From contig UQCW01000003.1 in NCBI GenBank assembly GCA_900539625.1, positions 51,507 through 115,506 of the forward strand: a DNA stretch of 64,000 nucleotides. The letters are read 5' to 3'. Shown in pieces: positions 41,275 through 49,792 of the stretch (position 1 is the stretch's first letter; each line of letters starts with the position of its first letter). The notes beneath the pieces were generated by a model. That model was given only the letters and a program-made list of their open reading frames with translations. It did no database searches and was not told where the DNA came from. Origin of the DNA: an uncultured Prevotella sp. Lineage in GTDB: Bacteria; Bacteroidota; Bacteroidia; Bacteroidales; Bacteroidaceae. The position numbers were made by a program, and so were the translations under genes.

Positions 41275-41817
41275 ATGTTGCATATTGTATTAGCAGACGG
41301 ATTTGAGGAAATCGAGGCTTTGGCAACGATTGACATTCTTCGTCGGTGTGGTTTGGAAGTACAGATCATCAGTGTGACGGGAAAGAGGCTTATGGTTGGA
41401 GCCCACAATATTCCCGTGCAGGCAGATACGCTATTGCGTGTTTCTGATATGAATCAAACGGAAGGCATCATTTTGCCTGGAGGCATGCCTGGTGCCAGTA
41501 CGCTTGCTGCGAGCGATTGTTTGCGCAAGGCCATCAGAGCGGCTTATAGAAGCGGAAAGCTTTTGGCCGCCATTTGTGCCGCACCGATGGTGCTCGGACA
41601 GATGGAATTGCTGAAAAACAAGCGTGTCACCTGCTATCCAGGATTTGAAGAATATCTGATTGGAGCAAATGTGACAGGAAATGCCGTTGAGAAAGATGGG
41701 CAAATCATCACCGGCAACGGCCCTGGTGCCGCCATTGAATTTGCCTTTGCCATTGCATCTGAGTTTGTGACGGCAGAAGTTGTTGAGAATGTCAGAAAAG
41801 GGATGATGATTTCTTGA
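41275..41817 (+). CDS. DJ-1/PfpI-family protein
   Basis: 180 residues with the DJ-1 fold. Markers are VLADGFEEIEALATIDILRRCGLEVQ (conserved Glu), ILPGGMPGASTLAAS and the nucleophile elbow LAAICAAPMVLG with its reactive Cys; TGNGPGAAIEFAFAIA completes the fold, as in the YajL/ThiJ subgroup. Proposed roles include protection from oxidative and carbonyl stress. It ends 31 bp before recG on the same strand, so the two may form an operon. Confidence 0.92.
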   Translation: MLHIVLADGFEEIEALATIDILRRCGLEVQIISVTGKRLMVGAHNIPVQADTLLRVSDMNQTEGIILPGGMPGASTLAASDCLRKAIRAAYRSGKLLAAICAAPMVLGQMELLKNKRVTCYPGFEEYLIGANVTGNAVEKDGQIITGNGPGAAIEFAFAIASEFVTAEVVENVRKGMMIS

Positions 41818-41848
41818 TCGTCGGCGTTTTCTGTGAGCAAAAAATGTT

Positions 41849-44059
41849 GTGGCGGATATATTAAACCAAGACATAAAGTTTCTGAAGGGCGTAGGGCCCA
41901 ATCGTGCGAAGACTCTCGGTGACGAACTTAAGGTGTTCACCGTGAGGGATTTGTTGTATACTTTCCCCTTTAAATATATTGACCGTTCCGTGATATACAC
42001 CATTCGCGAATTGCGTGAAGACATGTCTTACGTGCAAATCGTTGGGAAAATCACAGATTTGGAAACGGAGGGGGAAGGCCGCAAGCATCGCTTGAAGGCG
42101 ATATTTACCGACGGGACGGGCTTTGTGGAGATTGTCTGGTTTAACGCATTCAAATATATAGAGAAGAATCTGAGGTTTGACCAAAAATATTTGCTCTTTG
42201 GCAAACCCTCATCTTTCAATGGTCGTATTTCTTTTGCACATCCCGAATTGGAGGTTTATCCGCCGAAGGATTCAGAAGGAAACCCCAGCAATGGGGCGGC
42301 AGAGGAATTTGGGGCTCAGACGGAAAACAACGTTCCGACGCTTTTCGGAAATGAAGAAGCGGCGATGGCGAGAAGGCAGACTTTGGTGTCTCCCTGGGCC
42401 TTGCAGCCTCATTATCACACCACAGAAAAAATGAAGCGTTTCTCGTTTAATTCTCGCCAGGTCAGCGAATTGGTGAGAAACGCATTGAAGGCAGTTGGCA
42501 ATAACATGCCTGAAACTTTGCCCGACTACATTATCCAGAAATATCATCTCGCTCCGCTGCTCGCGTCTGTTCAGACGCTTCATTTCCCGCAGTCGTCGGA
42601 AGAATTGCCAGCGGCACGTCGGCGCTTGAAGTTCGACGAGCTCTTTTATTTGCAGCTTGATATATTGCGCTATACCAAAAACCGCAAACTGAATTATGCT
42701 GGTTTCGTGTTCTCGCATGTGGGCGAAATGTTTCATACGTTTTATGAGAAGTATCTTCCGTTTCCTTTGACGGGGGCGCAAAAGCGTGTCGTTAAAGAGA
42801 TACGCCGCGATTTGGGCGTCGGTCGGCAGATGAATCGTCTTCTTCAGGGCGATGTGGGTTCTGGAAAGACCATGGTTGCCCTTTTGGCTGCGCTCATTGC
42901 GATTGACAACGGATTTCAGGTGTGCCTGATGGCGCCGACAGAGATTTTGGCGGAGCAACATCTGGAAACGCTCAAGGGGTTTCTGCAAGATATGCCAGTG
43001 GGCGTGTCTCTCCTGACTGGTAATGTGAAAGGCGCTGCGCGTAAGCGTGTTTTGGCCGATGTGGCAAACGGCGATGTGCATATTTTGGTTGGAACTCATG
43101 CCCTTATCGAGCCGAAGGTGGTTTTTCATAATTTGGGATTGGCCATCATTGATGAGCAACACCGCTTTGGTGTGAAGCAACGCGCAAAGCTTTGGGACAA
43201 AAATGTGCGGCCGCCGCATATCTTGGTCATGACGGCTACGCCGATACCGCGAACGTTGGCCATGACGGTTTATGGCGACCTTGATGTTTCGGTGATTGAC
43301 GAACTGCCGCCTGGTCGGAAACCAGTTCAAACGCTTCATTACACGTCATACGACTTGCCAAACCTCTTCGAGGGGATGCGGCGGCAACTGCTTGAGGGGC
43401 GGCAGGTCTATGTGGTCTTCCCCCTCATTGAAGAGAGCGAGAAAAGCGATTTGAAGGATTTGGAAAATGGCTATTTACAACTCTGCGAGGCATTCCCAGG
43501 CTACGCTGTTGGAAAGGTGCATGGACGAATGAAGCCAGCGGAAAAAGAAGCCGCCATGCAGGCTTTCATGGCGCGTGAAACGCAGATATTGGTCTCGACA
43601 ACCGTGATAGAAGTGGGAGTGAACGTACCGAATGCCACAGTGATGGTTGTTTGGAATGCCGACCGCTTCGGTCTTTCCCAACTGCATCAGTTGAGGGGCA
43701 GAGTGGGGCGTGGCGCAGACAGAAGCTATTGCATCTTGGTGACATCGCATAAACTCTCCGACACAACGCGCCGTCGCATTGGAATCATGACCGAAACAAC
43801 GGATGGCTTCCGCATTGCTGAAGAAGATTTGCGGCTTCGCGGGCCTGGCGATTTGCAAGGCACGGAGCAGAGCGGTTTGCCCTTTGAACTGAAGGTGGCA
43901 GATCTTGTCAGAGATTCCGAAATGATGGCAGTTTGCCGTGAGGCTGCTGCAAATGTGATAGAGGGAGATCCTTATGAGAATCTTTCCCAGAATCAGCTGA
44001 TTTGGCGGCATCTACGCCTCTTGACGGCAGATAGGAAAGACTTCTCTAATATCTCTTGA
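41849..44059 (+). CDS. recG: ATP-dependent DNA helicase RecG
   Basis: 736-residue branched-DNA translocase used in replication-fork reversal and recombination. The N-terminal wedge domain (about 50-170) is an OB fold; helicase motifs follow: LTGAQKRVVKEI, RLLQGDVGSGKTMVALLAA (Walker A), APTEILAEQHLE, VGTHALIEPKVVF, LAIIDEQHRFGVKQR (DEQH), MTATPIPRTLAMT, VSTTVIEVGVNVPNATVMVVWNADRFGLSQLHQLRGRVGRG. Start codon GTG at 41849 gives MADILNQDIKFLKGVGPNRAKTL, matching the family; no in-frame ATG is available nearby upstream. Confidence 0.95.
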   Translation: MADILNQDIKFLKGVGPNRAKTLGDELKVFTVRDLLYTFPFKYIDRSVIYTIRELREDMSYVQIVGKITDLETEGEGRKHRLKAIFTDGTGFVEIVWFNAFKYIEKNLRFDQKYLLFGKPSSFNGRISFAHPELEVYPPKDSEGNPSNGAAEEFGAQTENNVPTLFGNEEAAMARRQTLVSPWALQPHYHTTEKMKRFSFNSRQVSELVRNALKAVGNNMPETLPDYIIQKYHLAPLLASVQTLHFPQSSEELPAARRRLKFDELFYLQLDILRYTKNRKLNYAGFVFSHVGEMFHTFYEKYLPFPLTGAQKRVVKEIRRDLGVGRQMNRLLQGDVGSGKTMVALLAALIAIDNGFQVCLMAPTEILAEQHLETLKGFLQDMPVGVSLLTGNVKGAARKRVLADVANGDVHILVGTHALIEPKVVFHNLGLAIIDEQHRFGVKQRAKLWDKNVRPPHILVMTATPIPRTLAMTVYGDLDVSVIDELPPGRKPVQTLHYTSYDLPNLFEGMRRQLLEGRQVYVVFPLIEESEKSDLKDLENGYLQLCEAFPGYAVGKVHGRMKPAEKEAAMQAFMARETQILVSTTVIEVGVNVPNATVMVVWNADRFGLSQLHQLRGRVGRGADRSYCILVTSHKLSDTTRRRIGIMTETTDGFRIAEEDLRLRGPGDLQGTEQSGLPFELKVADLVRDSEMMAVCREAAANVIEGDPYENLSQNQLIWRHLRLLTADRKDFSNIS

Positions 44060-44271
44060 GGCGTTTCCACATGCGGATGTAACACAATTCATCATGCCAT
44101 TTCCTAAAGGAATACCTATAATATACACTCTCTGTTTTGCGTGCGTTTTTTACTGAGGATATAGAAAAAAAATATTTGGGGAATGGGTTACTTCTTATGC
44201 CTGTCCTGCATAAACTGTCAAACAATAACCATTTTAATAGTTGTGCCCGACACGAATCAGGGTAAATAAAA

Positions 44272-44514
44272 ATGAAAAAGTCTATTGTTTTCAGTTTTGC
44301 AGTTGTCATTGCACTTGCAGCATCAGTCACAGCTTTGGCTAATGTTTCAACTTCACGCACAGAAGCCAAGCATTGTGTGGAAACGCATGTTGAAGTAGCC
44401 TCTCAAGGAAAAGGCGCTTGCCGTCACGCCCTGTGCAGATGTACTTGTTATACAAGAGCCAAGGGTGGCGCTGGAAAATGTGTTTGCGGACACTGGGATT
44501 ATGTTCACAATTGA
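44272..44514 (+). CDS. Small secreted Cys-rich peptide
   Basis: 80 residues. Signal peptide MKKSIVFSFAVVIALAASVTALA, then a short mature peptide of about 57 residues with seven Cys: HCVETH, GACRHALCRCTC and GKCVCGHW. The overall build (signal peptide, LAN... and a C-terminal Cys cluster) resembles the small NVEAL-type secreted peptides of Bacteroidota, but the NVEAL motif itself is not present, so I only note the similarity. It has its own terminator at 44553-44594. Function unknown; an export-peptide, metal-binding or toxin-like role would all be guesses. Confidence 0.75.
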   Translation: MKKSIVFSFAVVIALAASVTALANVSTSRTEAKHCVETHVEVASQGKGACRHALCRCTCYTRAKGGAGKCVCGHWDYVHN

Positions 44515-44552
44515 ATATTCTGACTGTCTGCTTAATAGGCAGTACTTAGTCC

Positions 44553-44594
44553 GACCTACCTCTTTCTTGAAACCTGTCAAGAAAGAGATAGGTC
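44553..44594 (+). terminator. Terminator of the Cys-rich peptide gene
   Basis: GACCTA.CTCTTTCTTGA pairs with TCAAGAAAGAG.TAGGTC, then GTTTTA. Confidence 0.85.
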
Positions 44595-44640
44595 GTTTTA
44601 TGACAGCTCGTTGTGGTTAGAGGGGATGTTTTGAAACAAT

Positions 44641-45288
44641 TCAAAGCGCCTCCCTTTTGTCTTCGCTCTTGCACAGGTAAGCCAGTGCGCATTTGTCGCA
44701 ATGGGGATTTCTGCTGGTGCAGGTATAGCGGCCGTGGAGTAGCAACCAATAGTGTGAGGCGGCTACCAGGTTCTCAGGTATGTGTTTTTTCAGTTCCATT
44801 TCCACGCTGTATGGCGTTGTGCAGCGTTTCGGTACCAGACCGAGGCGGTGGCTGACGCGGAAAACGTGTGTGTCAACAGCGAGTGCCGCTTTTTTGAAGA
44901 TGACCGCCTGTATGACATTGGCCGTTTTGCGCCCAACGCCAGGCAGCTGTGTCAGTTCTTCCAAGTTGGAAGGTACTTCTCCGTTGAATTTCTTCATCAG
45001 CATTTGCGCCATCCCCACCAGGTGTTTGGCTTTGTTGTTGGGATAACTCACGGAGCGTATGTAGTCGTACACCACCTCTGGCGTGGTGGCCGCCAGGGCT
45101 TCTGGCGTTGGAAAATCTCGAAAGAGGCGCGGCGTCACTTGGTTGATGCGCTTGTCTGTACACTGGGCGGAAAGAATGACAGCAACGAGCAACTCGTAGG
45201 CCGAAGAAAAAAACAGTTCGGTTTCTGTGGCGCTCATGTTCTCTTGGAAATAAGAGAGAATGGCGTTATAGCGTTCTTGCTTTTTCAT
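44641..45288 (-). CDS. nth: Endonuclease III
   Basis: 215-residue bifunctional DNA glycosylase/AP lyase that removes oxidised pyrimidines in base excision repair. HhH-GPD motif ELTQLPGVGRKTANVIQAVIFKKAALAVDTHVFRVSHRLGL: the catalytic Lys lies in GRKTAN and the catalytic Asp in VDTHV. The C-terminal 4Fe-4S loop has the canonical spacing C-x6-C-x2-C-x5-C (CTSRNPHCDKCALAYLC). The start at 45288 (MKKQERYNAILSYFQEN) is chosen; an upstream extension to 45336 is not family-like. Confidence 0.95.
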   Translation of the reverse strand: MKKQERYNAILSYFQENMSATETELFFSSAYELLVAVILSAQCTDKRINQVTPRLFRDFPTPEALAATTPEVVYDYIRSVSYPNNKAKHLVGMAQMLMKKFNGEVPSNLEELTQLPGVGRKTANVIQAVIFKKAALAVDTHVFRVSHRLGLVPKRCTTPYSVEMELKKHIPENLVAASHYWLLLHGRYTCTSRNPHCDKCALAYLCKSEDKREAL

Positions 45289-45310
45289 GGGAGGGGGCGT
45301 TTGGGGATTA

Positions 45311-45404
45311 AGTAATGGTAAAAAAATCTTGAGCAATTTTGAGGAGTAAGGAGTTATTTCTTATGCCCTGTCAAAATTTATCAACTTATTCATTCTCCAT
45401 TACT
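45311..45404. repeat. AGTAATGG-ended palindromic element
   Basis: AGTAATGG (45311-45318) and CCATTACT (45397-45404) are inverted; inside, TTGAGCAATTTTG (about 45329-45341) is mirrored by CAAAATTTATCAA (about 45372-45384). Its right end supplies the stop codon of the UDG-like gene. Similar pieces occur at 35069 and 35151. Confidence 0.7.
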
Positions 45405-46071
45405 AACCATTCAGTATGCCTACGGTTTCAAGCATGCCTTTATAGAAGGCAGCCTTACGTTCCAAACTCAATGGATAGGCACGGCTGGAACTCGGCATGC
45501 GGAAGAATGTTAGATTTCTTCCGTTGAGGCAGACGGGGCAGCCGTTGCCGATGGAGGGGGCGGTGGTTGAAAACAGTTGGCAGAGCGTATCGGTCGCCTT
45601 CTGTCCTGTGGTCACGATGGCTTTGCATTGAGGAATGTGGCTCAGCAGTTCAGAGATGTCTGTTGGGGCGACAATTTCGAGGAATTTGTCGGAAGCATTT
45701 CCTTGCAATCGTCTTACGGCGCAGGCCGTGTCGTAGATGGCGATGCCTTTCTTCGTGAGGAAGTCCACGAGCGCCTGCTTCTTAAAGCGCTTGTTGGGGA
45801 CATCGACAAAGGCGTTCTTGTCGTTGTAAAACAAGAGGCCGAAGATGCGCCACATGTCGTTTTGGAGGTTGGGATAGAAAAAATCGATGGACCATCGCTT
45901 TTGCGGCGGGGGAAAACTTCCGAGCATAAGCACTTTGGCCTCTTCGGGCAGAAAAGGTCTTAGAGGATGGTGCTCTACGGGCGCTTCTGGTGTTGGTAGC
46001 GTTGGGGACGCGTCATTTGCGGGACGGCTGGTTGCGGTAGTGCCGCTTTTTGTTGAACATGAATCCGGCAT
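45403..46071 (-). CDS. Uracil-DNA-glycosylase-superfamily protein
   Basis: 222 residues. The UDG fold is indicated by VLMLGSFPPPQKRWSIDFFYPNLQNDMWRIFG (motif 1 GSFP in place of GxDPG), a central KAIVTTGQKATDTL strand-loop, and a late motif FRMPSSSRAYPLSLERKAAFYKGM (PSxSRAY in place of HPSPLS). This pattern fits the group annotated as uracil-DNA or hypoxanthine-DNA glycosylase-like proteins; the substrate base is uncertain. The only suitable start is at 46071, so the gene overlaps the end of the DUF4421 gene by 59 bp. The stop codon lies within a dispersed element end. Confidence 0.85.
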   Translation of the reverse strand: MPDSCSTKSGTTATSRPANDASPTLPTPEAPVEHHPLRPFLPEEAKVLMLGSFPPPQKRWSIDFFYPNLQNDMWRIFGLLFYNDKNAFVDVPNKRFKKQALVDFLTKKGIAIYDTACAVRRLQGNASDKFLEIVAPTDISELLSHIPQCKAIVTTGQKATDTLCQLFSTTAPSIGNGCPVCLNGRNLTFFRMPSSSRAYPLSLERKAAFYKGMLETVGILNG

Positions 46072-47278
46072 AGATGTTGACGTAGTTGATATAGTTGCTC
46101 AGAGAATATTTGTTTTTGGTGTAGTCGTAGGCATGCGTGATGACAGAGGCGCCTGCGAAGTAGTGGCTGTTGTTCCACACCAAGCCCACACGTGAGATGA
46201 AATCAAGTTTGAAGTTCTTTATGTTGTTCTCCCAGATGTCTTCGCTTCTGACCCGTTCCCCCTTCAACCACTTAAGGCCGAGCGAGGGCGTCAGCGAAAC
46301 GGCAAAGAGCCAGTTTTTTGCGAACACCCAGTTGTAGGCGTAACCGCCGTTGATGCTGCAGTTGCGATAGTCGGTCTTCGCAATCTTCAGTTCATCGATG
46401 AGAGGAATTTTCCCCGTTTCTTCATCGGGCGTCACCAATGGGGCTGGAAGACGGGTGTGGTCGAAGTCGACGCTTTGGTGGGAATAGTTAAAACCAAGTA
46501 GCCACGAACCGCAGCTCTTTCTTTGCACCGTGCTTTGCGAGAATGCTGCGGGATAAGAGAAATGGCGGTGGTTGAACACGTAGTAGGCCCCCAACGAGAA
46601 GGTGTAGGTGTCAAGGCCGGAGAATTTCTTTCGGCGCACGCTGTGGGCGATTTCATCAGAAAAGCCAGAGGTTTTTTGGAGCGTGAAATCGCCAGTGTTG
46701 CGAATGTACACCAAGTCACACCCCAGCATGCTGCTGTAGAGGCTTAGGTTGAACTCCGTTGATTTTGTGGCCGACTGAGGGTGGCCGATGTCGAAGGTGT
46801 ATCCCAGAAAAATCCAACGCCATCCGAAGTAAGGCCCCACTTTGAAGCCCGGTTGCGGGGCGGCCTGCAGCGACTGCGAATTTCCATCGGCATCCGTTCC
46901 CTTAAACCGGTAAAACTGGTAAAAGTTGGTGTTTTGGAGCATCGCAGTGTAGTTGTAGTAGTTTGGGGCGATATATTCGGTGTCATAATCGTCAAACCCT
47001 CTGACGAAGCGCTTAATCCAAGACCCTGTCTTCTTGATTTTCGCCTTCAGGCGTTTTCTCTCTCCTTTATCTGTGGGCAGGGAGTCATTGGGGATGGTCT
47101 TGGCAGTGGTGAGCGTGTCGGAATCGTCAGTTTCGGTCTGCAAGAATGTATGGTTTGTTGCGCTCAAGTCATTCGCGTTGTCACAACGTTCAAAGGCCGC
47201 AACGCCTGAAGGGGCTGCGGCTAAGAGGCAAAAGGAGAATATCAACCGGTTGAAACAACGGGACGAAAGAGCGTGCAT
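46013..47278 (-). CDS. DUF4421 family protein, probable outer-membrane barrel
   Basis: 421 residues. Signal peptide (SRCFNRLIFSFCLLAAAPSGVAA), then a linker with a basic stretch (KGERKRLKAKIKKTGSWIKRFVRGFDDYDTEYIAPNYYNYTAML). The rest alternates polar and aromatic residues as in a beta-barrel (PYFGWRWIFLGYTFDIG, FNLSLYSSMLGCDLVYIRNTGDF, NWLFAVSLTPSLGLKWLKG). The family is known mainly from Bacteroidota and has no assigned function. The mature protein would sit in the outer membrane. Its 3' end overlaps the UDG-like gene by 59 bp, so the two are likely transcribed together. Confidence 0.82.
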   Translation of the reverse strand: MHALSSRCFNRLIFSFCLLAAAPSGVAAFERCDNANDLSATNHTFLQTETDDSDTLTTAKTIPNDSLPTDKGERKRLKAKIKKTGSWIKRFVRGFDDYDTEYIAPNYYNYTAMLQNTNFYQFYRFKGTDADGNSQSLQAAPQPGFKVGPYFGWRWIFLGYTFDIGHPQSATKSTEFNLSLYSSMLGCDLVYIRNTGDFTLQKTSGFSDEIAHSVRRKKFSGLDTYTFSLGAYYVFNHRHFSYPAAFSQSTVQRKSCGSWLLGFNYSHQSVDFDHTRLPAPLVTPDEETGKIPLIDELKIAKTDYRNCSINGGYAYNWVFAKNWLFAVSLTPSLGLKWLKGERVRSEDIWENNIKNFKLDFISRVGLVWNNSHYFAGASVITHAYDYTKNKYSLSNYINYVNIYAGFMFNKKRHYRNQPSRK

Positions 47279-47397
47279 TTGCGATGAAAGGTTGGGGAAG
47301 TCGGAGCTGTGTTTAGTGCTGGGGTAGTGCAGGGGGCTTGTAACTGTGGTGTGCCAGGCATGATGATGTGCCCTTTTGTTTGAATCAGCCCCTGTTT

Positions 47398-47411
47398 AGT
47401 AATGCATTACT
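47398..47411. repeat. Palindrome AGTAATGCATTACT at a gene end
   Basis: Perfect 14-bp palindrome that abuts the stop codon of the oxidoreductase gene. It looks like the two ends of the AGTAATGG element joined without an interior. Confidence 0.45.
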
Positions 47412-48400
47412 TAGAGTTTGCCAAGAATTTTGTCGACCACCCAATTTACGGAAGTGGCGCTGATGCAGTCGCACGTGCAGATGGCCTTGTTTTGCAAATG
47501 TTCAACCACGAGTTTGATGAGCGGTAACTGTACGCAGGCGGGATTTTCAATGGCAAATTCCTCACGGCCCTGTGCTGTGTAAAGCACGATGGGGGCATAG
47601 GTGAACACCGAAAAACTGACCTGTCCTGCGTCGCCGATAATCTCGATGCGGTCTTCTTTCGCACTTTCGTGTGCCACGAAACACCATGACCCCGAGCCCG
47701 GTGTGCCATCGGTGAAGCGGAAACAGGCGCTCACCGTGTCTTCCGTCTTGTATAGTCCGCCGCGGTTGGCGGTGTAGCCTTCGGCTTCAATGATTGGACC
47801 GAACATCTCTTGCAGGAGGTCTATCTGGTGGGGCGCCAAATCATAGAAATATCCGCCGCCAGCAATGTCAGGCTGAACACGCCAAGGAAGATTGTCGCGG
47901 TTGTAGTCTAAGTCGCGCGGAGGAACGGCAAAGCGTATTTGGATGTTGATGGGATTGCCGATTCTTCCGCTCTTGATGATTTCCTTTACCTTGAGAAAAT
48001 ACGGCAGGTAGCGTCGGTAGTAGGCCACGAAGCAGGGCACGTTTGTTTTTTCTGCAATGCGGTTAATGCGTCCGCAGTCTTCATAGTTTGAAGCCATCGG
48101 CTTTTCGATATACACCGCTTTGCCACTCTTCATGGCCATGATGGCGTAGGTGGCGTGTGTTGAAGGAGGCGTTGCGATGTAAACGGCGTTGACGTTGGGG
48201 TCGTCCACCAAGCGTTGGGCATCGTCATACCATTTGGGGATGCCGTGGCGTATGGCATAAGAACGCGCCTTTTCCTTGTTGCGGCTCATCACCGCAACTA
48301 CTTTGGAACCATCTACTGCCGAAAAGGCAGGACCGCTTTTCTTTTCTGTGACTTCACCGCAGCCAATGAAGCCCCATCTTATAGTTAAGTTATCTGTCAT
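47411..48400 (-). CDS. Gfo/Idh/MocA-family oxidoreductase
   Basis: 329 residues. N-terminal Rossmann domain: IRWGFIGCGEVTEKKSGPAF (GxGxxx dinucleotide loop near residue 13), VNAVYIATPPSTHATYAIMAMKSGKAVYIEKPMASN with the EKP motif whose Lys takes part in catalysis. C-terminal alpha/beta substrate domain contains GGGYFYDLAPHQIDLLQEMFG, with the conserved DxxxHxxD-like segment. These enzymes oxidise or reduce sugars and cyclitols with NAD(P); the substrate is not evident. The -7 box is only 4 bp from the ATG, so the mRNA may be leaderless. Confidence 0.92.
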   Translation of the reverse strand: MTDNLTIRWGFIGCGEVTEKKSGPAFSAVDGSKVVAVMSRNKEKARSYAIRHGIPKWYDDAQRLVDDPNVNAVYIATPPSTHATYAIMAMKSGKAVYIEKPMASNYEDCGRINRIAEKTNVPCFVAYYRRYLPYFLKVKEIIKSGRIGNPINIQIRFAVPPRDLDYNRDNLPWRVQPDIAGGGYFYDLAPHQIDLLQEMFGPIIEAEGYTANRGGLYKTEDTVSACFRFTDGTPGSGSWCFVAHESAKEDRIEIIGDAGQVSFSVFTYAPIVLYTAQGREEFAIENPACVQLPLIKLVVEHLQNKAICTCDCISATSVNWVVDKILGKL

Positions 48401-48404
48401 GCCA

Positions 48405-48412
48405 CAAAGATA
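48405..48412 (-). promoter_or_regulatory. -7 box adjacent to the oxidoreductase start
   Basis: Minus strand TATCTTTG, then TGGC and the ATG at 48400. Back-to-back with the plus-strand promoter at 48426. Confidence 0.6.
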
Positions 48413-48425
48413 GTAAATTTTTGTG

Positions 48426-48433
48426 TACCTTTG
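48426..48433 (+). promoter_or_regulatory. -7 box for the membrane protein gene at 48568
   Basis: TACCTTTG followed by GCAGGCAA; leader ~130 nt. Confidence 0.6.
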
Positions 48434-48567
48434 CAGGCAATCAAAATAAAATAAGGGATGTGCTGAAAATTCCTGTTACGCCGATTTTTCTCCTGCCGCA
48501 AGCGAAAAAGACTTGTGGAGGGGGCGATTCGATGTGTAATTATATAAATGTATATAGTGCTTAAGAT

Positions 48568-49620
48568 ATGAAACAAGTTCCTAATAGTATAAGCGAACCC
48601 CAAGGCACAGGGAAAGACTGTGATGTCATTGCTCCCATGCAGTCGCATCGCGGAATGAAAGGGTGTCTGCGCGATGGTTGGCGCATCTTCGCCCTCCAGG
48701 CGCGTAAATTTTCTCTCCAGCTTCTTCCAGTATCGTTGCTGGTGGGCATTGCCGCGCTCGTTTTTTTTGCGAGCTGCTACCATGCCGTGTTGAAATGTAT
48801 CGTGCCAGTCTACACCCTGTCGCAAGGGGCGGAAAATGTCGATATGCTTGAAAATGCCTTCCGTCTATCCTCAGGCATGAAAATGCAGATTGTGGTGTCG
48901 GGCATAGTCCTTCTGTTGGCGATAATGGTGGGCCGCGGTTTCGTGTGGCATCAAATTCGGCATTTCTATCAGCACGCAGCTTTACCCAGTCAGCGATTTC
49001 TTTTGCCAGGGAAAAGCGTGGTGCGTCAGATTGTCCGTTATTTGGCTTATGATGTCATACGCGTCATTGTGTTGGCTGCGCTCGCTGCTGTCGCTGTCCT
49101 GTTGTGGACAAAATGGACGTGGGCGTCATTGACGGTTCTTTCCTTGACCATTCAGCCCTTGGCCGTTCTGCCTTTTGTAGTCCTGTTTTTCCTTGTCTTG
49201 TTCGCGATGGCTTTTGTTGATGTGATGCTATTCCCAGGTTGCTATAAATATCTCGTTGAAGATGCCTCCTATAAAGAAAGCCTGTTGTTCTCCTTGCGTC
49301 ATGGTACGCGTCGATGGGGCGGCTATTTCGTTCTCGCCCTTCTGACGGCCATTCCCATCCTGTCGGTTTCGGCAGGCATTCTAACGGCTTTTCTGCCCTA
49401 TGCCCTTGGCGGCGTGTTTAACATGCAAGGCATGCTGCTTGGCGATCCTTCCGGTATGCCCGATTACGCCACCTATGCAACTGGTGCCGTTGTCGTTATT
49501 GGAGTTTCCCTGTGCTTTCTGCTGACCTCCCTTCATACATGGACGTTGGCCTTTAAGGTTGCGTCCAATTGCGGTAACGCGGCGAAAAACAGCAAAAGCT
49601 CAGAGCCGGAGGCAAAATAA
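48568..49620 (+). CDS. Polytopic membrane protein of unknown function
   Basis: 350 residues. A ~48-residue cytoplasmic N-terminus (MKQVPNSISEPQ ... KGCLRDGWRIFALQARKFSLQLL) is followed by about six hydrophobic segments (SLLVGIAALVFFASCYHAVL; MQIVVSGIVLLLAIMVGRGF; VIRVIVLAALAAVAVLLWTKW; LAVLPFVVLFFLVLFAMAFVDVMLF; YFVLALLTAIPILSVSAGILTAF; YATGAVVVIGVSLCFLLTSL). It is not recognised as a transporter or enzyme and has no charged membrane motif I can name. It is followed by tRNA-Gly, about 60 bp downstream. Confidence 0.75.
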   Translation: MKQVPNSISEPQGTGKDCDVIAPMQSHRGMKGCLRDGWRIFALQARKFSLQLLPVSLLVGIAALVFFASCYHAVLKCIVPVYTLSQGAENVDMLENAFRLSSGMKMQIVVSGIVLLLAIMVGRGFVWHQIRHFYQHAALPSQRFLLPGKSVVRQIVRYLAYDVIRVIVLAALAAVAVLLWTKWTWASLTVLSLTIQPLAVLPFVVLFFLVLFAMAFVDVMLFPGCYKYLVEDASYKESLLFSLRHGTRRWGGYFVLALLTAIPILSVSAGILTAFLPYALGGVFNMQGMLLGDPSGMPDYATYATGAVVVIGVSLCFLLTSLHTWTLAFKVASNCGNAAKNSKSSEPEAK

Positions 49621-49633
49621 TAAGGTGGATGGC

Positions 49634-49663
49634 TTGGCATATAAATAAAAATGTCTAATTTTG
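49634..49663 (+). promoter_or_regulatory. Promoter of tRNA-Gly
   Basis: TTG at 49634-49636, 19 bp, TAATTTTG at 49656-49663. Confidence 0.85.
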
Positions 49664-49682
49664 CAGGAGCAAAACCTGTTTT

Positions 49683-49755
49683 GCGGCAGTAGCTCAGTTG
49701 GTAGAGCATTAGCTTCCCAAGCTAAGGGTCGCGGGTTCGAGCCCCGTTTGCCGCT
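49683..49755 (+). tRNA. tRNA-Gly(CCC)
   Basis: 73 nt: acceptor GCGGCAG/TTGCCGC, anticodon stem TTAGC/GCTAA with loop TTCCCAA (anticodon CCC), T arm GCGGG/CCCGT. No terminator is seen before nhaD 37 bp downstream, so the transcript may continue into it. Confidence 0.95.
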
Positions 49756-49792
49756 CAATAATTCCTTTTTACTTTACAGCAAATAAAAAATT

